From positions 372,001-436,000 of the forward strand of contig NZ_CANMQT010000003.1 of NCBI RefSeq assembly GCF_947500065.1: DNA of 64,000 nt. The letters run 5' to 3'. Positions 23,908 through 33,350 of the stretch are shown one piece after another. This stretch comes from an uncultured Aquimarina sp. Its GTDB lineage: Bacteria; Bacteroidota; Bacteroidia; Flavobacteriales; Flavobacteriaceae. The notes under the pieces are model-generated. The model was not told the DNA's origin and ran no database searches. It saw only the letters and a list, made by a program, of their open reading frames with translations. Within the stretch, counting starts at the first letter, position 1. Every line of letters begins with the position of its first letter. A program made the position numbers and the translations under genes.

Positions 23908-26133
23908 TTATAAGTTCAACCAATACGTAATTTTTAACACAATAGAACGGGTTCTTACATCAAAAGCAAAACGATCCATTGGATCCACATCTCCTGTTAG
24001 ATAATTGTCAGTATACACAAGAATTAGATCTGATACTGGTGCAAATCTCCACTGAATACGAGCATTAATATTGGTATTATCATTTTGTGAATTGTACTGT
24101 GCAAAAACAGAAGTAAACAAGCTTTTAGAAAAAGTATAATCTATTCTAGGACTAATCAAATAAGTCTCTCTTGTACCTTCTAAATGCGGTAAGTCGAAAA
24201 TATTAACAGCGTAGTTTAATGAAAAAAAGCCTTTGGGTTTAAACCTTACATTAAAACCTCCTCTTGTACCATAACGCCAACCGTTAAAATACTCTCCAAT
24301 GTAGGGGTTAAAATTCCAACTAAATATTTTCCGTCTATCACTTCTATAATTACCAGTGAAACTAACCCAAGAAAAATCTTGATCAGCTGCTAACTCCGCA
24401 GAATCAGTTCCTGTTGGATCAAAAGGATCAAATAAATACACATAACTATGATTCAGATTAAATCCGAAGTTCGACCTTTGAGTTAACTCTCCTCCCCACC
24501 CAACAGATAAAAAATGATCCGTTTTACCAAAACCTGGGCGCCAAAAAATATCTGCCTCTATTCCATAATTATGGTTATTCAAAAAATCATTTTGAGGATA
24601 ATAACGTAATTCTGCACTTGGATTTACCCTGAAATAATCTGTTCTAGGTACAAATCCAACTTCTGCATTATAATCCTCATGAACATATTCATGTTTCCAC
24701 AGAGCGCCAAATTTTCTTGTATTATAATTCAAAGTAGTTCCCTGAGCTATTGCAAGATCAGTTTCCGGAGAAAACGTTCCATGAACAAAACTCTTACCAA
24801 ACCAGGTATTGCTCCGAGTAGAGTAATTATAATCAATACCTGCCATTCTATTATATCTGTTGATATCTAGCGTATCCAGATTTTCATCAAAATTAACCGC
24901 TTGTTTATTAACAGCAATAATTCCGATATTTGATCGCACTCCTATCTTGCGTTGTGCAACGGCTACACCAAAATTAGTGCCAGGTATCCCTTGGTTTTCG
25001 CTAGATGCCGTTTGCATATTCAACAAACCAACTCTTGTTTTAGGATCTAACTTCCCGCTAATACGCAATCCACCATATATTCTATTTTGCACCAAATCTT
25101 CAGTAATAACATCCTCAGCAGCTCCAATACGTCTAGAAAAAAAAGGATTGATATTAGAAAACCCAAACTGTCCAAAAAGATCAGCGTTTTCTAAAAAAAA
25201 CTGTCTTCTTTCTGGAAAAAATATCTCAAATCGATCTAGATTGGTAATTTGCTCATCTACTTCAACTTGCGAAAAATCAGGATTTACCGTTAAATCTAAG
25301 TTTAATCCTGGTGTTAAAGCTATTTTAACATCACCACCGATTTCAAAAATTTCGTCAGTAGGTGTATCATCTTCATAGTCTTTATTAATCCCTGAAGATA
25401 CAAATGGTATTAAGGAAATTGCACTGCTTTTGGTTGTCAGATCTTCTTCCCAAATCATATCAGCTGTATAGGCTAATGTAAATACTACCTGATTACGTGG
25501 CGTTCCTGGATATGTACTAATTTCATTGGATTGGGTATCAAAACGATAACTAGTAAAACCCCATTTTTTTGAAGGGGTTGGATATCTAAACGTACTAAAA
25601 GGAATCTCTAGTTCTGCAGTATAATATCCATCATATTTTTTTGCGCTTCCTCTCCACTTATTATCCCAAGAAGTAGAAAAGTCTTGAAATACATTTCCTC
25701 CGTTACTTATAGTACCTTCTCTTAAAACACCTTCGGGATTAATTCCAAAATAAAAAGCGTTAGTCTCATCGTCGAAAGTATCAAACAATAACGTAATATT
25801 ATCATTTCCTCCTGCTCTATAATCTCTCCTTAAAGATTCTACCACCCAATCATTTCCAGCAGCATAACATTTGATACCTATGTACAAGTTTTTTTTATCT
25901 GTACACATGTATATCTCTGTCCTTGCTACAGCAGGTAAAGAATCATTAGGAAAATATTGTGCAAAATCTTTTGCTGGGGTTAATTTAGTCCAGATAGCCT
26001 CATCTAATTGACCATCTATTTCCATGTTCTCATTCGTAGTACCTACTTTGAATGATTTTTTTTCTGTGTTTCCTGATTGAGCAAAATTTTGATATCCCCA
26101 ACTAATGAAGAGTACAATGATCCAAAACCTCAT
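23908..26133 (-). CDS. DUF5916 protein with CBM9-like domain
   Basis: A 741-residue secreted protein. I chose the ATG at 26133 because the signal peptide begins there (MRFWIIVLFISWGYQNFAQ); an in-frame ATG at 26190 would add 19 charged residues. An N-terminal CBM9-like carbohydrate-binding domain (MEIDGQLDEAIWTKLTPAKDF, IGIKCYAAGNDWVVESLRRDYRAGGNDNITLLFDTFDD) is followed by the long DUF5916 domain (VNPDFSQVEVDEQITNLDRFEIFFPERRQFFLENADLFGQF), with many beta-strands ending in an aromatic strand (RSIVLKITYWLNL), as in outer-membrane barrels. The function is unknown. It is a single-gene unit. Confidence 0.85.
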   Translation of the reverse strand: MRFWIIVLFISWGYQNFAQSGNTEKKSFKVGTTNENMEIDGQLDEAIWTKLTPAKDFAQYFPNDSLPAVARTEIYMCTDKKNLYIGIKCYAAGNDWVVESLRRDYRAGGNDNITLLFDTFDDETNAFYFGINPEGVLREGTISNGGNVFQDFSTSWDNKWRGSAKKYDGYYTAELEIPFSTFRYPTPSKKWGFTSYRFDTQSNEISTYPGTPRNQVVFTLAYTADMIWEEDLTTKSSAISLIPFVSSGINKDYEDDTPTDEIFEIGGDVKIALTPGLNLDLTVNPDFSQVEVDEQITNLDRFEIFFPERRQFFLENADLFGQFGFSNINPFFSRRIGAAEDVITEDLVQNRIYGGLRISGKLDPKTRVGLLNMQTASSENQGIPGTNFGVAVAQRKIGVRSNIGIIAVNKQAVNFDENLDTLDINRYNRMAGIDYNYSTRSNTWFGKSFVHGTFSPETDLAIAQGTTLNYNTRKFGALWKHEYVHEDYNAEVGFVPRTDYFRVNPSAELRYYPQNDFLNNHNYGIEADIFWRPGFGKTDHFLSVGWGGELTQRSNFGFNLNHSYVYLFDPFDPTGTDSAELAADQDFSWVSFTGNYRSDRRKIFSWNFNPYIGEYFNGWRYGTRGGFNVRFKPKGFFSLNYAVNIFDLPHLEGTRETYLISPRIDYTFSKSLFTSVFAQYNSQNDNTNINARIQWRFAPVSDLILVYTDNYLTGDVDPMDRFAFDVRTRSIVLKITYWLNL

Positions 26134-26283
26134 ATTGAAATTTTCGTATTTATGTTTAATCTTTTCCTGTTTTTGATATTGAATTCTCAAAAATAGAATA
26201 CGAAAATTAACTTTATGTTAAAATTATTACAAACAACAAGAAGAAAAATGAGGTTTTTGAAAGTACCAAAAAAATAAAGTTAA

Positions 26284-27273
26284 CTACAGTTCCTGTATCT
26301 GTCTAATCATTTGATTCGTAAATCCCCACTCATTATCATACCAAATCATGATCTTAACTAAATCTCCATCTACCACTCTAGTCATCGATGCATCAACCGT
26401 GGATGCATATGGATTCATCTTAATATCAGAAGAAACTATAGGCTCATAAGTAACATCTAATACTTTCAGGTATCGATCCGTTTTAGCTTCTTTCTGAAGT
26501 ATTTCATTAATTTCTTCTGCAGAAGTATCTCTTTCTGATATAAACGTAACATCACTTACAGAACCAACAGGAACAGGAGTACGGATTGCTATACCATCAA
26601 ACTTACCTTCATATTGTGGCAAAGCTTTCGTTGTAGCAATAGCTGCTCCCGTGGATGTTGGAGTTAAATTAACTGCTCCTGCTCTACCCATTCTTGGATT
26701 TTTCTTAGAGGGCGCATCTACTAATGTCTGAGATGCTGTATATGCATGAATGGTATTAAGTATCGCTTTTTTGATTCCAATAGTTCTTCCCAAAATCTCT
26801 ACAACAGGACTTATATTATTAGTTGTACAACTTGCACATGAAAATATGGCAGTTTTTCCATCTTCTGTATTTACTCCGTGAACAACAGTAGGTGTATCTT
26901 TACTTTTAGTAGGACCTGATATAACAACATTAGTGGCTCCAGCTTTGATATGCTTTTCTGCATCTTCTCTATTCGTAAAGAAACCTGTACTCTCTATTAC
27001 TATATCAATATTATTTTCCTTCCAAGGAAGTTGTTCTGGATCTCTTTGATTAAAGTATAATATTTTTTGTCCATCTACGTGTAAATGATCTTCATGAATA
27101 CGTACTTCTTTATCATAGATACCATATACACTATCATATTTTAAAAGATACTGAGCATTATCTACGGACATTAAGTCATTTACAGCTACTACTTGTAAAC
27201 CTGGTTCTTCCATAATCACTTTTAGCGCTGCACGACCTATTCTTCCGAATCCATTAATTGCTATTCTTTTCAT
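26284..27273 (-). CDS. gap: Glyceraldehyde-3-phosphate dehydrogenase, type I
   Basis: A 329-residue GAPDH that oxidises glyceraldehyde-3-phosphate to 1,3-bisphosphoglycerate with NAD in glycolysis. Visible are the nucleotide loop NGFGRIGR (8-15), Asp33 that favours NAD over NADP (VNDL), the catalytic Cys149 in SCASCTTN, His176 (NTIHAYT), and the C-terminal WYDNEWGF. The length fits the family. The residue before the catalytic motif is unusual (FSCASC where SNASC is common), but the cysteine and TTN are kept. It lies 83 bp upstream of... and on the same strand as the DUF2461 gene, which is transcribed toward it. Confidence 0.97.
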   Translation of the reverse strand: MKRIAINGFGRIGRAALKVIMEEPGLQVVAVNDLMSVDNAQYLLKYDSVYGIYDKEVRIHEDHLHVDGQKILYFNQRDPEQLPWKENNIDIVIESTGFFTNREDAEKHIKAGATNVVISGPTKSKDTPTVVHGVNTEDGKTAIFSCASCTTNNISPVVEILGRTIGIKKAILNTIHAYTASQTLVDAPSKKNPRMGRAGAVNLTPTSTGAAIATTKALPQYEGKFDGIAIRTPVPVGSVSDVTFISERDTSAEEINEILQKEAKTDRYLKVLDVTYEPIVSSDIKMNPYASTVDASMTRVVDGDLVKIMIWYDNEWGFTNQMIRQIQEL

Positions 27274-27355
27274 ACTTTTTTATTTTTTTGTTGGTTTAAA
27301 ATGTGGTTATAAACACCCTATAGTTGTCGTTTAAAATGACTAAATATTACATATA

Positions 27356-28033
27356 TTAATCTATTAATGATACTCCATTTAAATCAGTCGTCAATACATC
27401 ACTCATATAATCAAAATATGGGCGTAATAACTCGAAATGGTATACTAATTTATCTAGAAAATCCGGAGCAAATACTTCTTTATCCGTAAACTTATGCTCT
27501 ACAAAAAATGATTTATTCTTAATCAAATCAATAGCAGGATGATCTTTGTTAAATCCTTTGGGAGCGGTCTTAACCTGATACCCAGTATTAAAACCATTAA
27601 ATGCTTTACTAAAATCCGAATTAGACAAGATATCTCGAATTTCTTGATCATCCATTTCGAATTCTTTACGTATACGAAGTAAATCTTTTGGTTCTGGGCT
27701 AAAGAATCCTCCAGCCATTAACGAATTACCAGGTTCTAATCGTAAATAATACCCTCCTCGACGCTGTGCTCCCGCCCTGCTAAAACTAACGCTACGATGC
27801 ACATTATAAGGTGTTTTATCCTTACTGAAACGTACATCTCTATTAATACGGAAAACCTTTGTTTTCTCTATCTCATCATGTTCATTGAGTCGTTCGGCAA
27901 CTGAAGCATAGAAAGCCTTTAATTCTTTTTCATTGGCTTGATAACGTTTTTTATGATCTTGCATCCAATCTCGATGATTGTTCTTTTTTAGATCTTTTAA
28001 AAACTCAAAGGATGATTTTGGTATGATAGTCAT
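27356..28033 (-). CDS. DUF2461 family protein
   Basis: A 225-residue cytoplasmic protein of the DUF2461 (TIGR02453) family: FEFLKDLKKNNHRDWMQDHKKRYQ at the N-terminus, VFRINRDVRFSKDKTPYNVHRSVSFSRAG, GGYYLRLEPGNSLMAGGFFSPEPKDLLRIRKEF and FKAFNGF-type segments. Members are widespread and uncharacterised. It is followed by the GAPDH gene (82-bp gap, same strand); a functional tie is not evident. Confidence 0.9.
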   Translation of the reverse strand: MTIIPKSSFEFLKDLKKNNHRDWMQDHKKRYQANEKELKAFYASVAERLNEHDEIEKTKVFRINRDVRFSKDKTPYNVHRSVSFSRAGAQRRGGYYLRLEPGNSLMAGGFFSPEPKDLLRIRKEFEMDDQEIRDILSNSDFSKAFNGFNTGYQVKTAPKGFNKDHPAIDLIKNKSFFVEHKFTDKEVFAPDFLDKLVYHFELLRPYFDYMSDVLTTDLNGVSLID

Positions 28034-28210
28034 AAAATTTACTTTAATGCTAAAATTACTAAAATCTACTTTCTAAGAAGAAGTTTAACTAAACTTTAAA
28101 TAACATAAGTAAACCTTCCTTAGAATAAATCAAAGAAGGTTATTTAACTAACGGTATGTGTGCGCTATCAGACTCAGGTTTTTAAAGTAGAAATTCTATA
28201 TATACTTAGA

Positions 28211-28624
28211 TTAGAATTGTTCTAATAAATAGTTTATCAAATCGGTAGTAGTTACGATTCCAACTAATTTACCGTTATCAATAACGGGTAATGCATGAAA
28301 CTCTTTTTCAGCTAATATCTCCGCAACTTCTTTTATAGTGGTAGTAGAGTTAACGCTTACCAAGTTTTTAGCCATTACTTGTTCTATAGTAAACATTTCA
28401 TAAACTACAGTATCTACATCATTATCATTAATAGCATCGGCAAAACTTATACGAAGTAAATCTGTATAACTTAACATTCCTATAATTACATCACCATTGA
28501 CTACAGGTATGTGACGAATATTATTTTCTTTGAATAGCATTTCTGCTGTTTCTAAACCATTTGTGCTATTTAGTGTAATGACATTAGAAGTCATAATTTT
28601 TGAAATGGGAGTTCTTTTTTTCAT
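28211..28624 (-). CDS. Tandem CBS-domain protein
   Basis: A 137-residue protein made of two CBS domains: TPISKIMTSNVITLNSTNGLETAEMLFKENNIRHIPVVNGDVIIGMLSYTDLLRI and TIEQVMAKNLVSVNSTTTIKEVAEILAEKEFHALPVIDNGKLVGIVTTTDLINYLLEQF. Paired CBS domains bind adenosine nucleotides (AMP, ATP, SAM) and act as energy or ligand sensors; no effector domain is fused. It is a single gene with a 322-bp upstream region shared with the divergent cysteine operon. Confidence 0.93.
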   Translation of the reverse strand: MKKRTPISKIMTSNVITLNSTNGLETAEMLFKENNIRHIPVVNGDVIIGMLSYTDLLRISFADAINDNDVDTVVYEMFTIEQVMAKNLVSVNSTTTIKEVAEILAEKEFHALPVIDNGKLVGIVTTTDLINYLLEQF

Positions 28625-28767
28625 TGTAAATTGATTTAAAAATGATATCCAAATGTAGTTTCATATTCCAAAACAAATTATGACATATATCAGTAAAAAA
28701 TACAATAAAAAGCCATCCGGTTTTAATGTAAATCAGCGTATGAATCTGCTATTATTTTTATTAACTA

Positions 28768-28810
28768 GAAAGAACAAGTCCCAATAAGGATTGGTTTCTT
28801 TCGTTTTTTT
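28768..28810 (+). terminator. Attenuator-like hairpin with T-run upstream of the cysteine genes
   Basis: GAAAGAA (28768-28774) pairs with TTCTTTC (28796-28802), enclosing CCAAT/ATTGG (28781-28794), and is followed by G and seven T. No plus-strand gene lies upstream (28625-28767), so it may be a leader attenuator for the serine acetyltransferase operon starting at 28948, or the end of a small RNA. The rest of 28625-28947 shows no gene. Confidence 0.5.
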
Positions 28811-28947
28811 AACCAAAATTTATGGATTACTATCAATTCTAACCGCTCTTTGTTATAATTACCACAAAAATGTAAGTATTTACAAATAAATAAGACCTCA
28901 TTATTTCTTTATTCTATATATTTACTAGACTTTTCAAAAAAGGCACT

Positions 28948-29739
28948 ATGACTAAAGCTAAAGATCAAATCATAGCTAAGATTAAGGAGCAGAAAAAAAA
29001 TCCTAATCTAAAGCTAAAGCTGAAAGAAAGAACTGAGTATTTTACCAATCTACTTTTCTATACCCTATTCGATTCAGATACCGAAGTAGAGAAAAACATT
29101 GATATTTTAGAACAGACCTTCGAAGAACTAATTGATCTTGCCTGTTGGAAAACCGAAAAACCATGTAGTAAAATCTGGCAATCTTATTTAGATACATTAC
29201 CAAATATTTTACAGAAACTGAATAAAGATGCGGATTCTTTTATGCAGAGTGATCCGGCTGCAAATTCTATTGAAGAAGTATACCTCGCATATCCAGGTTT
29301 TTATGCTATTGCTATTTATAGATTAAGCCACGAACTATTAAAGTTTGGTTTACCTCTAATTCCTAGATTGATGACAGAATATTCTCATCGATTGACAGGA
29401 ACGGATATTAATCCAGGAGCAGAGATTGGAGAATCCTTTTTTATTGATCATGCTACGGGAATTGTTATTGGTGAAACGGCTATTATAAAAAACAATGTAA
29501 AAATATATCAAGGTGTTACACTAGGTGGTCTTTACGTAGATAGAAAATTACGCAATGTAAAAAGACATCCAACAGTAGAAGATAATGTAACCATTTATGC
29601 AAATGCAACCATACTTGGTGGCACTACTGTCATTGGAACTAATAGTACTATTGGTGGTAATGCATGGATTACATCATCGGTACCAGAAAATTCAATTATA
29701 TCAAATACATCAGAAATTAAGATTAAAAAAGTTGTTTAA
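28948..29739 (+). CDS. cysE: Serine O-acetyltransferase
   Basis: A 263-residue acetyltransferase that makes O-acetylserine from serine and acetyl-CoA, the first step of cysteine synthesis. An alpha-helical N-terminal domain precedes a left-handed beta-helix with hexapeptide repeats (GTDINPGAEIGESFFIDHATGIVIGETAIIKNNVKIYQGVTLGG, where the His-Asp/Gly pattern of the active site is visible). The N-terminal region is long, as in the EpsC-type serine acetyltransferases. The start of the cysteine synthase overlaps its stop (TAATG), so the two are co-translated. The C-terminal Ile of enzymes that dock onto CysK is not present (it ends KIKKVV). Confidence 0.93.
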   Translation: MTKAKDQIIAKIKEQKKNPNLKLKLKERTEYFTNLLFYTLFDSDTEVEKNIDILEQTFEELIDLACWKTEKPCSKIWQSYLDTLPNILQKLNKDADSFMQSDPAANSIEEVYLAYPGFYAIAIYRLSHELLKFGLPLIPRLMTEYSHRLTGTDINPGAEIGESFFIDHATGIVIGETAIIKNNVKIYQGVTLGGLYVDRKLRNVKRHPTVEDNVTIYANATILGGTTVIGTNSTIGGNAWITSSVPENSIISNTSEIKIKKVV

Positions 29740-30623
29740 TGTCTCATAGCATTTTAGACCTAATCGGAAATACGCCTTTGGTAAAAGCTACTTCCCTAGT
29801 TAAAAACCCTAATATTACTTTATATCTAAAACTAGAGGGACACAATCCTGGTGGAAGTGTAAAAGATCGTGCTGCATATAATATGATCAAATCTGCATTA
29901 GATCGAGGTGATATAGATCAAAGCTCCAAACTTATTGAAGCAACAAGCGGTAATACAGGTATTGCATTAGCAATGATTGCTGGAATCTTCAAATTAGATA
30001 TTGAGCTTGTAATGCCTGAAAATTCTACTAAAGAACGTGTACAAACCATGCGTGCTTATGGAGCAAAAGTTACGTTAACTTCTGCCGATGTTGGTATTGA
30101 AGGAGCTCGTGATTATGCTGAAGCCAAAGTAACTGAGGAAGGATATGTTATGCTAAATCAGTTTGCTAATGATGACAACTGGAAAGCACATTATAAAACT
30201 ACCGGACCTGAAATCTGGAAAGATACGGATGGTACCATTACTCATTTTGTCTCTTCTATGGGAACCACAGGAACAATTATGGGAACTTCTACCTATTTAA
30301 AAGAACAATCTCAAAGTGTGCAGATTGTAGGGGTGCAACCCACAGATGAATCCCGAATTCCGGGAATCCGAAAATGGCCAAAAGAATACCTCCCTAAAAT
30401 TTTTAACCCATCAAAGGTTGATCAGGTTATTGAAGTAAGCCAGGAAGAAGCTACAGAAATGGCTAAAAGATTAGCGAAAGAAGAAGGTGTCTTTTCTGGA
30501 ATGAGCAGTGGCGGTTCGGTAACGGCAGCACTAAAGTTAGCAGAAACATTAGATAGTGGAGTTCTGGTAGCAATTATTTGTGATCGTGGAGATCGATACC
30601 TAAGTTCTGATTTGTTTTCATAA
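29739..30623 (+). CDS. cysM: Cysteine synthase B (O-acetylserine sulfhydrylase)
   Basis: A 294-residue PLP enzyme that replaces the acetyl group of O-acetylserine with sulfide to give cysteine. The cofactor lysine is Lys42 (NPGGSVKDRAA), the substrate loop TSGNTG (69-74), and the phosphate-binding SSMGTTGTIMGT is clear. CysM-type features include the short length and GVQPTDESRIPGIRKWPKEYLP. It is fused by a 1-base overlap to the acetyltransferase, so both steps of the pathway come from one transcript, preceded by an attenuator-like hairpin. Confidence 0.95.
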   Translation: MSHSILDLIGNTPLVKATSLVKNPNITLYLKLEGHNPGGSVKDRAAYNMIKSALDRGDIDQSSKLIEATSGNTGIALAMIAGIFKLDIELVMPENSTKERVQTMRAYGAKVTLTSADVGIEGARDYAEAKVTEEGYVMLNQFANDDNWKAHYKTTGPEIWKDTDGTITHFVSSMGTTGTIMGTSTYLKEQSQSVQIVGVQPTDESRIPGIRKWPKEYLPKIFNPSKVDQVIEVSQEEATEMAKRLAKEEGVFSGMSSGGSVTAALKLAETLDSGVLVAIICDRGDRYLSSDLFS

Positions 30624-30688
30624 TACAACGATATTTTAAAACCTATATTAACCAACCAAAACCATTTACAAACCATAAATATCAGCAT

Positions 30689-32674
30689 ATGAAACATGTT
30701 TTCATGTATTTTCTTGTTTTATCTACTATAATATCCTGTTCAGAAAAGAAAGTGACTTATACAAGCTTTACAGAATACCCAACTCCAACAGAAACAAGCC
30801 TTTGGCTTGAGTATACTAAAGAAGCTACTACTTTTAAAATATGGTCTCCTATTGCGGAAAAAATACAGCTACACTTATATAAAGAAGGTGATGGCGGAAC
30901 TCCTCTAGAAACTATTGGACTACATCGAGAAGGGCAAGGAATCTGGACCCAGCAAATTAATCGAGATCTACATGGTATGTACTATACCTATCAGATTATG
31001 ATTGACGGAATATGGCTAGAAGAAACTCCAGGTATTTATGCAAAAGCTACAGGAGTTAATGGTAAAAGAGCCATGGTATTAGATTTTGAAACAACTGATC
31101 CTGAAGGATGGCATCAGGACAAAGGTTCGGTTGTGAAATATCCTAATGAAGCTATTATTTATGAACTACATATTAGAGATATGACTATTCACCCTAAATC
31201 AGGATCTACTACGCCAGGTACATATTTGGGATTGGTAGAACAAGGAACTAAAGGAACCGATGGTATTGTAACCGGAATGGATCATCTAAAAGAATTAGGC
31301 ATCACCCATGTACACTTATTACCAACCTACGACCACTACTCTATTGATGAAACCAAATTAGACACACCACAATTCAATTGGGGATATGATCCTCAAAATT
31401 ATAATGTCCCTGAAGGTTCATTTTCTTCTGATCCTTATCATGCCGAGGTAAGAATCAAAGAATTCAAAGAAATGGTTAAAGCATTTCATGACAATGGAAT
31501 TGGAGTCATTTTAGATGTTGTGTATAATCATACTGGAAAAACAAAGAACTCTAATTTTAATTTAGAGGTTCCTGGATATTATTACAGACAGTGGGAAGAC
31601 GGGAAACCATCAGATGCTTCGGCTTGTGGTAATGAAACAGCTTCTGACCGAACAATGGTACAAAAATATATCACTGAATCAATAGTATATTGGGCAAAAG
31701 AATATCACTTAGACGGTTTTCGTTTTGACCTAATGGGAATTCATGATATAGAAACTATGAATAAAGTAGCAGAAACGGTAAAAACTGTAAACCCTAATAT
31801 TTTTGTATATGGTGAAGGCTGGACTGCTGGAGATTCTCCCCTACCCGAAGAAAAAAGAGCTTTAAAAAAGAATACTCTGAAAATGCCACAGATTTCTGCT
31901 TTTAGTGATGATCTAAGAGATGGATTAAAAGGTTCTGTTTTTAAAGAAGAAAGTACAGGGTTTGTAAGTGGCGCTAAGAACGAAGAAGAATCCGTTAAAA
32001 TGGGAATTGTAGGATCAATTAAGCATCCTCAAATTGATTATACGAAAGTAAATTATTCAAAAACTCATTGGGCTAACGAACCATGGCAATCTGTATCCTA
32101 TGTCTCCTGTCATGATAACCATACGGTATATGATAAATTAAAAATCTCTAGAATAGATGCTACTGAAGAAGAACAAATTGCAATGCAAAAATTGACTAAT
32201 GCAATTGTTATGACTTCGCAAGGCATTGCTTTTATCCATGCTGGAGCAGAAATGTTACGTACTAAAAATGGAGAACATAATTCCTATAATCTACCGGATA
32301 GCATTAATCAGATAGATTGGAACAGAAAAAAGATATATACAGATGTAGTTGAGTATTATAAACATCTTATTATGCTTAGAAAGGAACATCCAGCTTTTAG
32401 AATGACTGACGCGAATGCCGTTAGAACTAATCTAGAGTTTAAAGAAGATAAAAATGGATTGATCAGCTATCAGATTAGTAATAATGCTAATGGTGATCGT
32501 TGGAGAAACATTTATGTAGTATATAATGCGAATCCTGAAGCTGTGATTTATAGACCAAAAGGAGTTTGGAAAATTGCTGTTTTAGGTGATTCTTTTGATT
32601 TGGAAGGAACTAAGAATGTAAAGGATAAGATTACGGTGCCTCCAATATCAATGATGGTACTATTTCAAGAATAA
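30689..32674 (+). CDS. pulA: Type I pullulanase lipoprotein (GH13)
   Basis: A 661-residue lipoprotein (lipobox TIISCSEKK, Cys17) that cleaves alpha-1,6 links in pullulan, starch or glycogen. A CBM48-like beta domain (about 35-135) precedes the GH13 barrel. The type I pullulanase signature FNWGYDP is at 229-235; the nucleophile is Asp347 (GFRFD), the acid/base Glu376 (YGEGW), and SCHDNHT supplies the third acidic residue. Length and motif fit GH13_14. Lipid anchoring suggests it works on the cell surface or in the periplasm on alpha-glucans. It is 65 bp after cysM but is probably a separate unit. Confidence 0.95.
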   Translation: MKHVFMYFLVLSTIISCSEKKVTYTSFTEYPTPTETSLWLEYTKEATTFKIWSPIAEKIQLHLYKEGDGGTPLETIGLHREGQGIWTQQINRDLHGMYYTYQIMIDGIWLEETPGIYAKATGVNGKRAMVLDFETTDPEGWHQDKGSVVKYPNEAIIYELHIRDMTIHPKSGSTTPGTYLGLVEQGTKGTDGIVTGMDHLKELGITHVHLLPTYDHYSIDETKLDTPQFNWGYDPQNYNVPEGSFSSDPYHAEVRIKEFKEMVKAFHDNGIGVILDVVYNHTGKTKNSNFNLEVPGYYYRQWEDGKPSDASACGNETASDRTMVQKYITESIVYWAKEYHLDGFRFDLMGIHDIETMNKVAETVKTVNPNIFVYGEGWTAGDSPLPEEKRALKKNTLKMPQISAFSDDLRDGLKGSVFKEESTGFVSGAKNEEESVKMGIVGSIKHPQIDYTKVNYSKTHWANEPWQSVSYVSCHDNHTVYDKLKISRIDATEEEQIAMQKLTNAIVMTSQGIAFIHAGAEMLRTKNGEHNSYNLPDSINQIDWNRKKIYTDVVEYYKHLIMLRKEHPAFRMTDANAVRTNLEFKEDKNGLISYQISNNANGDRWRNIYVVYNANPEAVIYRPKGVWKIAVLGDSFDLEGTKNVKDKITVPPISMMVLFQE

Positions 32675-32700
32675 CATACACTATAGATATCTTTATTACA

Positions 32701-32708
32701 TATATTTG
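32701..32708 (+). promoter_or_regulatory. Possible -7 element of the GNAT gene
   Basis: TATATTTG matches TAnnTTTG exactly, 38 bp before the ATG at 32746; no TTG is found at the proper spacing upstream, so this is weak. Confidence 0.35.
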
Positions 32709-32745
32709 AAGGTTGTATGCCACAAAAAAATCTCTGAATAAAGAA

Positions 32746-33195
32746 ATGAAGGTTATATCGGTAAGAGAAAATCCAGAAAGAAAAAACGAGGCAATAGAAT
32801 ATTTTCAAAGTAATTGGAAAAGTGTATTGCCGAAAATATATGAAGATTCCATAAATCATTGTATTAACGCAACGAATCCCCTTCCACAATGGTATTTATT
32901 AGAAAAAGATGATGAAGTAATAGGTTGTGCTGGACTAATTCCAAATGATTTTATAAGTAGAATGGATTTATATCCTTGGGTTTGTGCTGTATTTATTGAA
33001 CAAAAACATAGAGGTAATGCTTATAGTTCGTTATTAATTAAAAAAGCTAAGGTTGACGCTAAAGAATCAGGATTTGAAAATCTATACTTATGCACTGATC
33101 ACATCGGGTTTTATGAAAAATATGGATTCAAATATATTGGTCAAGGATATCACCCATGGAATGAGGAGTCTAGAATTTATAAATTAGAATTATAA
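32746..33195 (+). CDS. GNAT-family N-acetyltransferase
   Basis: A 149-residue acetyltransferase: LEKDDEVIGCAGLIPNDF (strand 4), then AVFIEQKHRGNAYSSLLIKKAKVDAKESGFENLYLCTDHIGFYEKYGFKYIGQG. The acetyl-CoA loop is the RxxxxA/S type Q/RxxGxA (HRGNAYSS), and the final FYEKYGFK motif is typical. An in-frame TTG at 32713 would add 11 residues; I prefer the ATG because it follows the -7 element and opens the domain. It is the first gene of the accessory stretch of unrelated small genes. The substrate is unknown. Confidence 0.85.
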   Translation: MKVISVRENPERKNEAIEYFQSNWKSVLPKIYEDSINHCINATNPLPQWYLLEKDDEVIGCAGLIPNDFISRMDLYPWVCAVFIEQKHRGNAYSSLLIKKAKVDAKESGFENLYLCTDHIGFYEKYGFKYIGQGYHPWNEESRIYKLEL

Positions 33196-33203
33196 TAAAA
33201 AGC

Positions 33204-33338
33204 GGCACACAACACCAAGTATAGTTCATTGTCTGAAATTCCTACTCGGAGTTTCCTTATTGCTGAACTTAGGTTACGCACTTTTCTCTATCTTAGTAGC
33301 ATAGCAACGAACCACGCACAAAACGTTTCCAGTAATGC
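33204..33338. repeat. Degenerate long inverted-repeat element (cassette-boundary-like)
   Basis: A GGCA...TGCC-bounded segment of about 135 bp between small genes. The left part (AAC.....GT...GTTCATTG, 33211-33231) is echoed in inverse on the right (CAACGAAC...AC...GTT, 33305-33326), with arms about 60% matched. The centre holds CTTATTGCTGAACTTAGGTT. I recall similar segments between unrelated small genes in other flavobacterial genomes; integron attC sites have comparable architecture. No integrase is in the window. Confidence 0.45.
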
Positions 33339-33350
33339 CTAAAACGGATT

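Noticed and set aside
24860-25378. A 172-residue open frame on the plus strand inside the DUF5916 gene
   Set aside because: It runs antisense to a well-supported long gene, its protein is Ser/Ile/Pro-rich without domain or signal, and no promoter is visible.
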